Positions 1-9,927 of a stretch of 64,000 nucleotides of DNA are shown one piece after another; positions within the stretch are counted from its first letter, which is position 1; each line of letters begins with the position of its first letter. A model generated the notes under the pieces. It made no database searches. It saw only the letters and a list, made by a program, of their open reading frames with translations, and was not told where the DNA came from. Both the position numbers and the translations under genes were made by a program. The stretch comes from Azorinus chamasolen (taxonomy: Eukaryota > Mollusca > Bivalvia > Cardiida > Solecurtidae), in the NCBI GenBank assembly GCA_963576725.1, contig OY755241.1, positions 75,305,001-75,369,000 of the forward strand, written 5' to 3'.

Positions 1-781
1 ATATTCATTTTGTTTGGTGGCCAGCTGTTTCCTTGGAGCTTTTACCTCCTGTGGACTCTCTAGCTGTCTGCTTTGTTCTTGCCATGTCCATGGTAGGATA
101 CAATGATGTCCAAGTGCATGGAGCGGCCTGTTTTTATGCAGAAAGAACTGGTCGGCGTTCATTGGTCGATGGAAAACCCGTCAAGCTTAAACCCCGAAAA
201 CGGATTGAAAATTGACCAATTAGAATGCAGCGTTTTTCTTTACAATTCGAAGGTGAAAAAATGAAAACAGCGTTTTCCGTCCCATTGGGGACTGAATTTA
301 CTCAAAATTGAGAGATGGCGATAGATAAAAACTACAGAGAACGTAAACTGTGCCTAGGTTCCAACGTCTTCCAAAATTATGGCGTTGAACAGGCGACTCT
401 AACATAGATAGACAACGGCGTGAAAGAGACACACGAGCCGATCATGCAATTACACCTGCTGTAAATTTTCTTATAGTGTAGTAGTGTAGGACCGAGACAG
501 GTTGTGGTTCGGGTGTAGAAATTCCATTTGGGTGTTAGATATACGACTTGTTTGCTTTTTCGGGAGCTGGTGGATTTGTGGGGGTGGTGGGAGTTCGGGT
601 TATTGGAGAAAAACTCGATGAAAGTGGTCTCTCGAAAGTTTTGAATGGTCCTGAAAAAGACCTTTGTTTAAAACCCCGGTGGGTTTTGCTTCTTACTTCA
701 CACGATGTGTGCAAGATGTGTTAATATGTTAGACACCGCCATACATGTACGTTTGTTTGCCTGTCGTGTACGACAATCAGA
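1..781. other. Unassigned left-edge sequence
   Basis: No recognisable gene or repeat. An open frame at 33-215 (+, 60 codons) resembles no family I know and shows no convincing splice or start context. GC content is somewhat higher than in the neighbouring repeats. It could be unique intergenic sequence or an unrecognised exon. Confidence 0.3.
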
Positions 782-783
782 TA

Positions 784-959
784 CAGTAAAACCTCTCTAT
801 AACAACCACTGAAATACATCAAGTATTTTGTGTTAAACGCAGGCGGATGCTTAAAGAAAGGTGAAAGTAAAACACCTTTCACATTGCTTTAAGCAACTAC
901 CTGCGCAAAATATCAATTAATAAACACAATTTAGTGGTCGTCATAGAGAGGTTTTACTG
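784..959. mobile_element. Palindromic MITE with TA duplication (pogo/Tigger-like ends)
   Basis: The element starts CAGTAAAACCTCTCTATAAC and ends with the inverted form at about 938-959. A TA dinucleotide lies on each side (782-783 and 960-961). The middle (about 855-905) is an imperfect palindrome around a GGTGAAAGTAAAACACC stem. CAGT-type ends with a TA target duplication are typical of pogo/Tigger relatives in the Tc1/mariner superfamily; the family call is inferred from the ends only. A close relative lies at 63659-63860. Confidence 0.75.
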
Positions 960-1391
960 TATATTGGATTTTATTTATTGAAAGTATTCATTTTGTTTAA
1001 GTATTTTGCATTGTTTCAGATCCCTTAGAATAAAATCTAAATCCACATAGAACCGGACCTTTTATGACAAACCATATGAAATTGGCACCCAACATGGGAT
1101 AGATTGATTGAAACATCGTATGAAATGACGATTGGCAATAGCTACTGGATACACTGTATTCATTTATTAACTGGAAAATACCATACTGTAACATGTCTTG
1201 TTTTAGAAATAAGGTGACATAAAATTTAAACCCATCAAGAATGTAAGAAATGCGGCGCAGACATTTAGTGTACCTTGATCTACATGGGACGCGCGCGCGA
1301 TGAACACCCCGGGGAAATCCACACTGGATACCCAAGCTGGATACAGTGGACTCATCTGCTTGGACATTTGACACTTCACTGTGTATGGATA
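960..1391. other. Unassigned spacer with a short CG-alternating tract
   Basis: No gene recognised. A short alternating purine-pyrimidine GCGCGCGC tract lies near 1290-1299, unusual in this CpG-poor sequence. The minus-strand open frame over 997-1374 resembles nothing known and is treated as chance. Confidence 0.3.
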
Positions 1392-1708
1392 TTAACCCTT
1401 TACCTCATAGGCTATTTTTAGATACAGCCTCTTTGAATAAATCTACCAAAAAAGGAGTATTAACCAGAGAAAAGGAAACTTTTAGATTTTTTAGTTTAAA
1501 ATCCTAGGAGCAGAGCAGACCCAGATCAGACAGCTCCTTTAGCAGCTGTCTAATTAGGGTCTACTCTGTTTGTTAATGGAATTTGAGAGATGTTTTTCAT
1601 TGCTTTCTAAAATGGCTACACTTTCTATTTTTCATTATAACTATTTTGTCCATGAATATTCAGTAGGTATTGAAATTTTGAATAAACATAGAACAGGGAA
1701 AGGGTTAA
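1392..1708. mobile_element. Chimeric TTAA-flanked MITE (family A left half, family B right half)
   Basis: It is flanked by TTAA at 1392-1395 and 1705-1708. The left part matches the family A copy at 3718-3936 (CTATTTTTAGATACA, AATAAATCTACC). From about 1510 the sequence switches to family B (compare 3472-3721 and 61827-62076), with its central palindrome and right end ATAGAACAGGGAAAGGG. TTAA duplication and CCCTTTCCC-type ends suggest a piggyBac-like (or Kolobok-like) mobiliser; this is inference. Confidence 0.8.
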
Positions 1709-1925
1709 AAATAAGTTAAGATATGAATAATAATATGAACTCATGTCGAAGGTATAATGAAAATATCGGAAATTTTGAACATAAGTATAGATTAATCTAT
1801 TCTTTCTGAAATTCAACCATTTTGCCCAGGGAGATGCTATACATACTTTTTTGTATGACCTTCTTTAGATTTACATTGTTATAATTGTTTACATTTACAT
1901 TTTTCTTTCATTTCTATTCACTTGA

Positions 1926-2087
1926 GGTCCTCTACAAAAGCTATATAAATTATGCCCTTGGGGTCAAAATTGGCACACCCCAGGGCCGGCTAGTTTTCTA
2001 TAGAAACATAATAGTGAAAACTTTGAAAATCTTCTCCTCTGATTGTCTGGTGAGCGATGTCAGGGCCATTCTGGCCCTCTTATTCTT
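1926..2087 (-). mobile_element. HINE-like head fragment (same family as 47410-48380)
   Basis: Read on the minus strand, this stretch matches the left end of the 47410-48380 element: the AAGAGGGCCAGAATGGCCCT hairpin, then the CTCACCAGACAATCAGAGGA segment, then the start of the tandem core. It lies directly in front of the reverse transcriptase remnant, so the first ~70 codons of the open frame there are repeat, not enzyme. Confidence 0.75.
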
Positions 2088-2090
2088 TAT

Positions 2091-3440
2091 TTGTGGTGTA
2101 AAACTGGTTTGTCCATCTGTACTAGTAACATTTTTTTCTATGTTCCTAAATGATATAGAAGATATGTACGTTACTAGTGGACTTGACGGAATTGATGTCG
2201 ATACTTTTAAAATGTTCTTCATTCTTTATGCTGACGACATTGTCATTTTTGCAAACAGTAGTGCTGAATTCCAAACAAGTTTAGATGTGTTACATAGCTA
2301 TTGCAATAGATGGAAGTTAAAGGTAAATGTACCGAAAACCAAGGTTTTAATATTTAGAAAGGGTGGTCGACTTCCAACAAATATAAGTTTTCATTGTGGT
2401 GAAGATAACTTGGATATTGTTAACAATTTTGTTTATCTAGGCGTGGTCTTCACAACTGGATCTTTTACAGAGACACAAAGTACTTTAACGGGGCAAGGTC
2501 TGAAAGCTATTTTCAAAATGAACAAAATATTCATAGAAATTCACAAATATATCTGCTAAACATAGACTAGAGTTTTTGATAAGCTTGTGCTGCCTATTTT
2601 TAATTATTTTAGTGAAAGTTGGGGATTTCATCCAGCTACAACAATAGAGCGAGTACATCTACAATTTTGCAAGCGATTACTTGGTGTTAAAAATGTACCC
2701 AAAATGATTTTGTTTATGGAGAATTAGGCAGAATGCCACTGCAAAATTTGAGGTTTTTTAATGCTATTAAATTTTGGACGAAAATATTACATAGCTCAAA
2801 AAAGAAATATATTAATAAAGTTTATAACATGTTGTATAATGATACTTTGAATAACCAAAGCAGAAGTCACTGGTGTTCGCTTATTAGGGATCTACTGTGT
2901 TCCCTTGGCTTTTTTGATGCCTGGTTGTTCCAAACAGTCGGTGATACTGGATTGTTTTTACGTACCGTAAAGCTAAGAATTAAAGATCAGTTTATGCAAA
3001 ATTGGCAAGCTAGATTAAATACTTCTACAAGAGCAATATTTTACAGACATATAGCATAGCTGAATTTAAGTTAAAATCGTGTTTAGAGATTGTTAATGTG
3101 AAAAAGTTTCGTGTTAGCATGACACGGTTACGTTTGTCGTCACACAGACTATGCACTGAAACTGGAAGATGGAATCAACCTAATAGTATCCCTGTTAATG
3201 GTCGTATTTGTAATGTTTGTAACTTATTAGAGGATGAATACCATTTTGTGATTAACTGTCATATGTACAAAGAATTGAGAAAGCAGTTAATATCGTCTTA
3301 TTACTGGAGATTCCCTAGCATGTTTAAATTTACTGAACTGGTAAACTCAGAAAATGCGTATACTGTTAAACGACTTGCTTCATACATACAAAAAGCTTTT
3401 ACAATCAGGTCAAATCTCTTGTATATTGCTCGTACATGAT
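2091..3440 (+). pseudogene. LINE reverse transcriptase fragment, 5'-truncated
   Basis: This is a non-LTR retrotransposon polymerase remnant. About 2091-2570 reads through the RT core, with the catalytic box as LYADDIVIFA followed by WKLKVNVPKTKVLIFRKGG, usual for the RT palm and thumb. The frame shifts near 2700 and again near 3050. The last block (3098-3439) holds a C-x2-C...H...C cluster (CNVCNLLEDEYHFVINC), seen at the C-terminus of many LINE ORF2 proteins. No endonuclease domain is present: the copy begins inside RT and abuts a HINE fragment. It is dead (two frameshifts, missing N-terminus). The clade is not resolved by eye. Confidence 0.85.
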
Positions 3441-3471
3441 TAAAGTATGGTTTTGAGATTAATTGGATGAG

Positions 3472-3721
3472 TTAACCCTTTCCTTAGTATAAACGAGTTT
3501 TCACGCATTTGCAAACAGGTTAGACCCAGATCAGACGTCTCCTAGAGGAGCCGTCTGATCAGGGTAGGCTCTGTTTGCTAATATAATTTGATAGATATGT
3601 TTCTCTACTTTCTAAAATGGCTGCAATGTCCCACCTTCCATAGTTTGTTAAAACTCATATGTCCATGAATATTTAGTAGGTATTGGAACATAGAAAAACA
3701 TGTAACAGGGAAAGGGTTTAA
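3472..3721. mobile_element. MITE family B, complete copy
   Basis: TTAA at 3472-3475 and 3718-3721 flank ends reading CCCTTTCC...GGAAAGGG. The centre is a palindrome with GATCAGAC arms around core TCTCCTAGAGGAGC (3538-3551). The right half carries AAAATGGCTGCAATG and CCATGAATATTTAGTAGG, shared with other B copies. Its right TTAA is also the left TTAA of the next element. Confidence 0.85.
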
Positions 3722-3936
3722 CCCATTACCTCATAAGTTATTTTTAGATACAACCTTTTTGAATGAATCTACCGAAAAGGAGCAAGAACTAATTAAAAGG
3801 AAAACTTTGGAATTCCGTAGTTTGAAACCATTGTGATAAATAGAGCATTTGCTCCTATAGGAGCAAATGCTCTATTTATCACAATGGTTTCACAAAGTGA
3901 CTTTTACAGAGTCGTCACTATGAGGGAAAGGGTTAA
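3718..3936. mobile_element. MITE family A, complete copy
   Basis: It is bounded by TTAA at 3718-3721 (shared with the B copy) and 3933-3936. The left arm carries TTTAGATACAACC; a long central palindrome has GATAAATAGAGCATTT arms and core GCTCCTATAGGAGC (3851-3864); the right end is GAGGGAAAGGG. There is no coding capacity. Confidence 0.85.
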
Positions 3937-4178
3937 TATCAAATATTATAAATGTTAAATATTAAATACTATAATATCATCGCATGTTTACGTTACCTAT
4001 CTTAGTTGTTATTGATTGTGATGTGATCATGGTGCTTTTCGTTACTACTTATACATGTTCTTCGCATTGCTGCTTAATGCTATGTTATTTTATAAACAAT
4101 ACGTCCAATGCCACTTGTCAGTCTTACCAAGGTTTCGGTTTTCGGGTAAGATGGACGGAGAAACTTTATGTTTTCCAT

Positions 4179-4324
4179 ATATCTAATGTTGCGCTGACAT
4201 TATTTTACCTTTACAGACACCACCTGTTATCTAATGTTGCGCTGACATTATTTTACCTTTACAGACACCACCTGTTATCTAATGTTGCGCTGACATTATT
4301 TTACCTTTACAGACACCACCTGTT
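4179..4324. repeat. 48-bp tandem repeat, 3 copies
   Basis: Three near-perfect copies of a 48-bp unit beginning ATCTAATGTTGCGCTGAC lie in tandem. They are followed by a short GTTAACCTTGTTAACAAGG palindrome and a TTGAATCTTGAAATC-type simple run (4400-4437). The open frame across it (3984-4358) is explained by the repeat. Confidence 0.85.
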
Positions 4325-5040
4325 AACCTTGTTAACAAGGTTAATTACAAAGTGGTAATCCAATTTGCCACATGGGTTTATGACCTTCTGGTATTATGAA
4401 ATAAAATCTTGAAATCTTGAATCTTGAAATTTTGTGTTCATTATGAATGATATTGCTCAGACATTCGATAGAAGTAAGATCCTCGTCGGTACCGCATGGG
4501 ATGCGGATCGGACCATGCCAATTACTAAATGCCAATTGCTGATTTGCCAGTTGCTTAATGCCAATTTGCCAAATGCTAATTGCCATAGTGTCACTAATTC
4601 TAGTTTCTTTTCTCTGAAGGGTGCTTGGCGGATCCAAGGATTAGACAGATCGGCGGGCTTCATTCTACAATATGTTTTGTATCCTTATCCGAACAGTAAT
4701 ATACCAAATTTCTGTACATCTGTACGCGAGAAGAACACGTCCGTAAATTTTTCATTTGGCAAATGGCATGTCCCGACCCGCATTCCATAGTGAAAGGGTT
4801 AATATGCGTTATTTCTTACACAAAGGAACGAATAAAAGTGCGTATAGTGCTCAAGTACTACAATCATCATTTCTCAATCAAACAATTCGAGACGATTCTA
4901 AAGAGTGGTCACACTATAGGGTTTGGTTGAGAAATAAATAATGTTCTAATTCACGCCTGGACCTTTGTTACATGAATAATCCTGAAGTAAATAGCTAAGA
5001 GAGGTTTGTTTAAAGTTGAATTTCTTCTTGTACCAAGATT
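4325..5040. other. Unassigned repeat-rich spacer
   Basis: 4505-4585 is a degenerate cluster of ATGCCAATTGC-like words on both strands. A MITE-like right end GTGAAAGGGTTAA occurs near 4790-4800 without a matching left end. No gene is seen. Confidence 0.4.
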
Positions 5041-5052
5041 CAGCGGCGGTTC

Positions 5053-5512
5053 CCACGCGGCCAGACGGACACTGGAGTATCATGCATGCACTGCGCCGCC
5101 GATCAGACGGACACTGGAGTATCATGCATGCACTGCGCCGCCTATCAGACGGACACTGAAGTATCATGCATGCACTGCGCCGCCGATCACACGGACACTG
5201 AAGTATCATGCATGCACTGCGCCGCCGATCAGACGGACACTGGAGTATCATGCATGCACTGCGCCGCCGATCAGACGGACACTGAAGTATCATGCATGCA
5301 CTGAGTCGTCGATCAGACGGACACTGAAGTATCATGCATGCACTGCGCCGCCGATCAGAGCACTGCGCCGCCGATCAGACGGACACTGAAGTATCATGCA
5401 TGCACTGCGCCGCCGATCAGACGGACACTGAAGTATCATGCATGCACTGCGCCGCCGATCAGACGGACACTGAAGTATCATGCATGCACTGCGCCGCTGA
5501 TCCCACGGCTCT
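5053..5512. repeat. 42-bp GC-rich minisatellite, about 10-11 copies
   Basis: A 42-bp unit with CATGCATGCACTGCGCCGCC and GATCAGACGGACACTG is repeated head to tail from about 5053 to 5512. One shortened unit lies at about 5343-5364, and single-base variants (GGAGTATC/GAAGTATC) are spread among copies. Since 42 is a multiple of 3, several frames stay open on both strands, producing apparent ORFs of 60-130 codons with a 14-residue period. No start, splice or homology context supports a protein. Confidence 0.9.
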
Positions 5513-6109
5513 CAGCTCACTCTCGCATCAATTTTAGCTGCTTACAACCCATTTTCTGACAGGATATATTTGTCCAGTTAAATATTATCGCTATCCGAAT
5601 ACTGCTAAATTCTTAAAAAGGAACCTGCTTTCTAGAAACGGGGATTTTGTAAGGAAATCAGCGGACACCTTTGGTCAAGTTATGAATGACTCCGATTCTA
5701 TTTCGGAACAACGCTTTGAATATTAATTAGGATGTTACCACATGTACAATGGCTGGCACTGGTTGTTGGTCTACATAATATATTTTATTCAGGAAAATAA
5801 GACAATGTGCCCATCTTACCACATATTATTTACATGCAAATAAACTAAATAAACCGTTCAATGGTGTCAGTCAAATATAACGGACAATGGGAGCTCACAC
5901 AGGTTCATCGAATGATTATTTCCGGTATGTAAACATTTGAATCTTACGACAGATTCCGGTCAATGGCGAAGGCTGTTCCGTTGGTTTCCGTAGCAATTCA
6001 TTTTCGACAGAAACAACCATTTACTGACCGCGATGTTTAGCGTTAAATAAGTATCAAGGTACATAGATTTCAATTCTGAAGTCAGAATGAAACGCAAAAT
6101 TTGCGGAAA
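5513..6109. other. Unassigned spacer
   Basis: Unique-looking AT-rich sequence; I see no gene, repeat unit or terminal repeat. Confidence 0.3.
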
Positions 6110-6440
6110 TTTGCGCAGCATACAACTTTGACATTGCTTATAACTTCTGATCTATTACTAAGCTAAACAATTCATATTTGGTATGCAGATAGCTTGGGTA
6201 AAGGCCTTTCACTTGATACAAGCATACATGAAATCAGATCAAAGTCAATGTCACTATTTCGAAACCTTTGCCGTTTTTAACAAACTTTAACATTGCTATA
6301 ACTTCTGAACTACAAATGCTAGGCAATATATCTTTGGTGGTATACAGATGGTTTTGGTAAAGGCCTTTAAGATAATATAAAGATATTTGAAATTAGTTCA
6401 AGGTCAAGGTCACTCAGGATGGTCTGGGTCTACTCTGTAT
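6110..6440. repeat. Two-unit HINE-type tandem core remnant
   Basis: Two units of about 163 bp share CATTGC..TATAACTTCTGA, GCAGAT..CTT..GTAAAGGCCTTT and AAGGTCAAGGTCACT. The phrasing matches the monomers of the tandem-core repeats elsewhere in the window. No head or hairpin tail is visible. Confidence 0.5.
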
Positions 6441-6477
6441 GCAAATGTGTTCATAGACGTATCTATGATGTAGAAGG

Positions 6478-6727
6478 TTAACCCTTCTCTTGCTGAATTT
6501 TAAAACACGTTTCTCCATCTTAACCCATGCCCTGTTGTATAATTACATATATCTTCACTGTGTACAAGTATTTCGCTGTGCAATCACTGCTGTGGAGTGC
6601 ACTGGTTGCACAATCAACTTGTAAATACTGCAGACCCTGATTAGACAGCTCCTGCAGGAGCTTTCTCATCTGGGTCTTCACTATTTATAGGTAGGTATAA
6701 TGACGTGAATAGCAAGCGAAGGGTTAA
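6478..6727. mobile_element. MITE family C (TTAA-flanked)
   Basis: TTAA at 6478-6481 and 6724-6727 flank ends CCCTTCTCTTGCTG and CAAGCGAAGGG. The central palindrome core is GCTCCTGCAGGAGC (6648-6661). It is the same family as 23114-23363, in the opposite orientation. Confidence 0.85.
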
Positions 6728-6827
6728 AGTAATTGTTCAATGCAAGACTGTCTTACGATAACAACAGATTGTATGCATTTAAAGGACTATCCAGCGAGAA
6801 AGAAATTATGATTAAAGAATCCCACAC

Positions 6828-6967
6828 TTAACCCTTTCCTTCATTTAAACATATTTTCACACAGAGTAGACCCAGATCAGACGGCTCCTGTAGGAGTAGT
6901 CTGATCAGGGTATGTTCTGTTTGCTAATGGAAGTTGATGGATCGGTTTATTTAGTTATTGAAATGGC
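6828..6967. mobile_element. MITE family B, right end lost
   Basis: The copy starts at TTAA 6828-6831 with CCCTTTCCTTCATTTAAAC and keeps the central palindrome (GCTCCTGTAGGAGT), then stops abruptly at about 6967, where a HINE tail begins. The missing right half implies a deletion or replacement junction. Confidence 0.75.
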
Positions 6968-7035
6968 AGACGGACAGACGGACAGACAGAATCGAGCAAA
7001 ATAGTCCCCCAATCGGTAACCGGTGGGGGATTAAT
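6968..7035. mobile_element. HINE-F 3' tail fragment
   Basis: CAGACGGACAGACGGACAG, then AATCGAGCAAAATAG and a hairpin TCCCCCAATCGGTAACCG/GTGGGGGA. It matches the tails of the copies ending at 24648 and 39164. Only the tail is present. Confidence 0.8.
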
Positions 7036-7077
7036 AACGTCATTGCTATTTATAAGCCTAATATTTCACAATGACGA

Positions 7078-7512
7078 GTGATCACATGATGTTTTTGTCA
7101 AATTATCGAATGTAAACATTTTTCACAACATCGAATGTAAAAAGTTTTCGCATCATCAAATGAGAAATTTTTTATCAAATGAAAAATGTTAAAACAACGA
7201 ATGAGAATTTTTTTGGCAACATCAAATGAACCTTATCGCAAGATCAAATGAGAATTTTTTTATCAAATGAAATATTGATGGTGTGACAAACGTTGCAATA
7301 TTAATTTTTCATTTGATAAAAAAATTCTCATTTGATAATTATTTTTTAATCCATTTTCTTTTTCTCATTTGATGTTTGAAAAAATTTCATTTCATAAAAA
7401 AAATCTCATTTGATGTTGCAAAAAAATTTTCTCATTCGATAAAAAATTTGATGATTGAACGAAAATAAATTTTAATTGGTGTTGCGAAAAATAAATTCAT
7501 TCGATAATTTAC
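7078..7512. repeat. A/T-rich foldback built from ATCAAATGA words
   Basis: The left arm (about 7090-7275) repeats ATCAAATGAGAATTTTTT-like words and the right arm (about 7300-7505) carries their inverted forms. The outermost words CAAATTATCGAATG and CATTCGATAATTT are also inverted copies. The arrangement is a long imperfect hairpin with nested internal repeats and no coding content. Confidence 0.7.
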
Positions 7513-7976
7513 CTCATGGGATAGATGGGAGTTTTAAACGCGATTTTCATTGGACGAGGCTACTGGAAGAACTAAAATAGCACAAGGTTCACCAATACAT
7601 TGGTAAGTGACAATAAACTGTAAGCTATTTTATTCTTGAGCACACATGCGTAATTGGTAAATAGTTTTTATTAATGAATTATGTTCTTTTGTCAATAAGT
7701 GACCGTGTTAACTAAAGATCTAACATTTTCGTTGTTTCGGCCCATGGCATCTTTCAATTGCCTGGGTTGACTAAACTGAACAAACTTTATTTCAAATAAA
7801 GACATGGCATATTTCAATTTCCCGGGCTGACTAAACTGACTAGAAAATGCGCCTTGATCAGTACAATTATGTCATGGCTTGCCCAATGGATAAGTTTTAA
7901 TACGACCATACTAATGATATTTTAAGATCTTTTAGATGCCTAATGACTATCTATTTATCTGAGGTATAGAAGACAA
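7513..7976. other. Unassigned spacer with a short duplicated segment
   Basis: Two ~60-bp copies of a CATGGCAT.TTTCAAT..CC.GGG.TGACTAAACTGA segment lie at about 7743-7785 and 7803-7845. Otherwise nothing is recognised. Confidence 0.35.
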
Positions 7977-8754
7977 AAGATAAGATAAGATAAGTTTTAT
8001 TTAACGTCGGCAAGATATATAACAAGCAACATAAGCCCTAATTGGGCTTTTGAACCGACAAGATAACAGTACATACAGAGTGACAGCACATAGTCATAAT
8101 CAACATAATATTAAAACATAAATCTAATTTAAAGACAGGCTAAAACTATATGATTTAACTATGATACTAATAAAGCTCTAAGACTATATCAGAGAGTAGG
8201 TGAAATCCTTCTAAATTGCACACAGACTTATTATATCACAAATATATCAATTATAAATATCACAAAGATGGCCTGATAAGTTATGTATTTTAGTGACTGT
8301 AAATGAAAAATTCCAAATCAATGAGAACCAAAGCTCAGCAAAGAAAAGGAAATTAAAACATAAATACATGTATACAGTTTAAAACAAGCTGAGTATGAGT
8401 CAACCATGATACTAAGAATGATATAATACTCATTAAGATCTGAAACAAGTAAGATCACTATAAATTGCACACAGACTCAAATCATAAAGATAGACTCAAA
8501 TCATAAAGATATCACAAGGATGGCAAGATAAGCTATGTATTTAGTATTGAATCAATTATAACAAAGCTCAGCAAAGAAAAAAGGATTCAATAGAGACCAG
8601 ACCTCTGTGAAACATTAAATAAGTACAAGGAGAGTAATATATTATGTCACACATGAGGAATGGTTCTACGCATTGTGTGCCCCTATCTATTCTTCTTACT
8701 CGAATATCAAAAATATTCAGGCATTCATGTACATATAAGCAGCAGATAATGCAA

Positions 8755-8962
8755 TTAACCCTTTTCCCGCCAAATACTTTTGCAAGAAAATTTGCCATCA
8801 TTATTAACCATAACCTGAATTTGCATAAATTTGTTTGACATGAAATGAATAAACATAGCATACACAACAAACGCTGAACAAATGGTTCCTCAATGAGTCG
8901 TCTGATCTGGGTTTACTCTATATGCAAATGCAATTATAGGCATTTAATGGGGAAAAGGTTAA
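8755..8962. mobile_element. Diverged TTAA MITE in the LINE 3' UTR
   Basis: TTAA at 8755-8758 and 8959-8962; ends CCCTTTTCCCGCC and GGGGAAAAGG. One half of a family B-like centre survives (GAGTCGTCTGATCTGGGT). It is degenerate, so older than the crisp B copies. Confidence 0.65.
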
Positions 8963-9221
8963 GCATATAAGCATATGGCAAGCATAGCATAGCATAGCAA
9001 GGCATACAAGCAGAGTATTGCAACTTCAACATGACATAAGTAGTCGGCATTCTACTAAGGAACTAGAAGCACCACATCACATAGTAAGCAATGTGACATA
9101 TACAGCGCATTATTCTAAAGCAAACAAAAGCTGAAGTAAACATATAGCACAAATAAAATTGAACATGAACAATATGACACTGAATCGTTTTTTGTGTTCC
9201 AGCCCAGTGGAAGACAGTATA

Positions 9222-9922
9222 TTAAAGCTGTCCCACTTGATTACGACATGCAGAGCATTTACAATTGTCCCCATCCCAAAAAGTTATTTGGTTTTTGAAC
9301 TGGTTAAATTCTGAGATCTTTCTATAGTGATCTGGTAAGGAATTCCACAAGACTGGAGCTGCATATTTAAATGAATTCTTACCGTAAGTAGTTGTTTTAA
9401 CACGTGGTACCTGTAATATATTTGAGTAACGAAAGTTATATCTATTTTTTTTAACAAGGTCTGATAGTACTGGAGGAGCTATTTCATTCAGAATTTTAAA
9501 GATTTCCATAGCCATAGTCCTGGTACGTCTTATATGGAGAGCAGGCAGTTTGGCTTTTTCAAGAAGTAGTTCATACGAGTCGGTGTAATTTTCATATACA
9601 AATCTCAGGGCTCTCTCTTGAATTTTCTCAATCGTTCTAGTATTATATTTTGAACAAAAATGCCAGGCCAGACTGCAGAAGTTAAAATTAGATAATACAA
9701 AGGTATAAAATATAGTCAATCTACTCAGTTTACATAGGTTCCTACCAATCCTCTTAAGGACATTTAGTTGTGTGGGTGATTTTCTACAGATCCTTTGGAT
9801 GTGATTATCAAAAGATAATTTAAAGTCAATGTCAACACCCAATAAAGTCACAAGATCTTCACATTTAATATCAATACCGCCTAATTCGAAAGAGGGAGAT
9901 TTTGCATGGGTTTTCTTACCAA
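9222..9922 (-). pseudogene. LINE B C-terminal domain (RT thumb and distal region)
   Basis: An uninterrupted frame of about 230 codons runs from IGKKTHAKS to a stop at 9222. It contains LLGVDIDFKLSFDNHI, the usual block after the RT thumb, then KIQERALRFVYENY and the LWNSLPDHYRKI segment common near the end of many LINE polyproteins, ending with a CKCSAC pair. The N-terminal codons of this frame right of 9927 belong to an inserted TIR element. It is intact here but part of a broken element. Confidence 0.85.
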
Positions 9923-9927
9923 TGGCT

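Noticed and set aside
997..1374. 125-codon minus-strand open frame
   Set aside because: No recognisable domain or splice context.
4946..5559. Several overlapping 60-130-codon open frames with 14-residue repeats on both strands
   Set aside because: They follow from a 42-bp tandem repeat without stops; no start context, splice sites or similarity.
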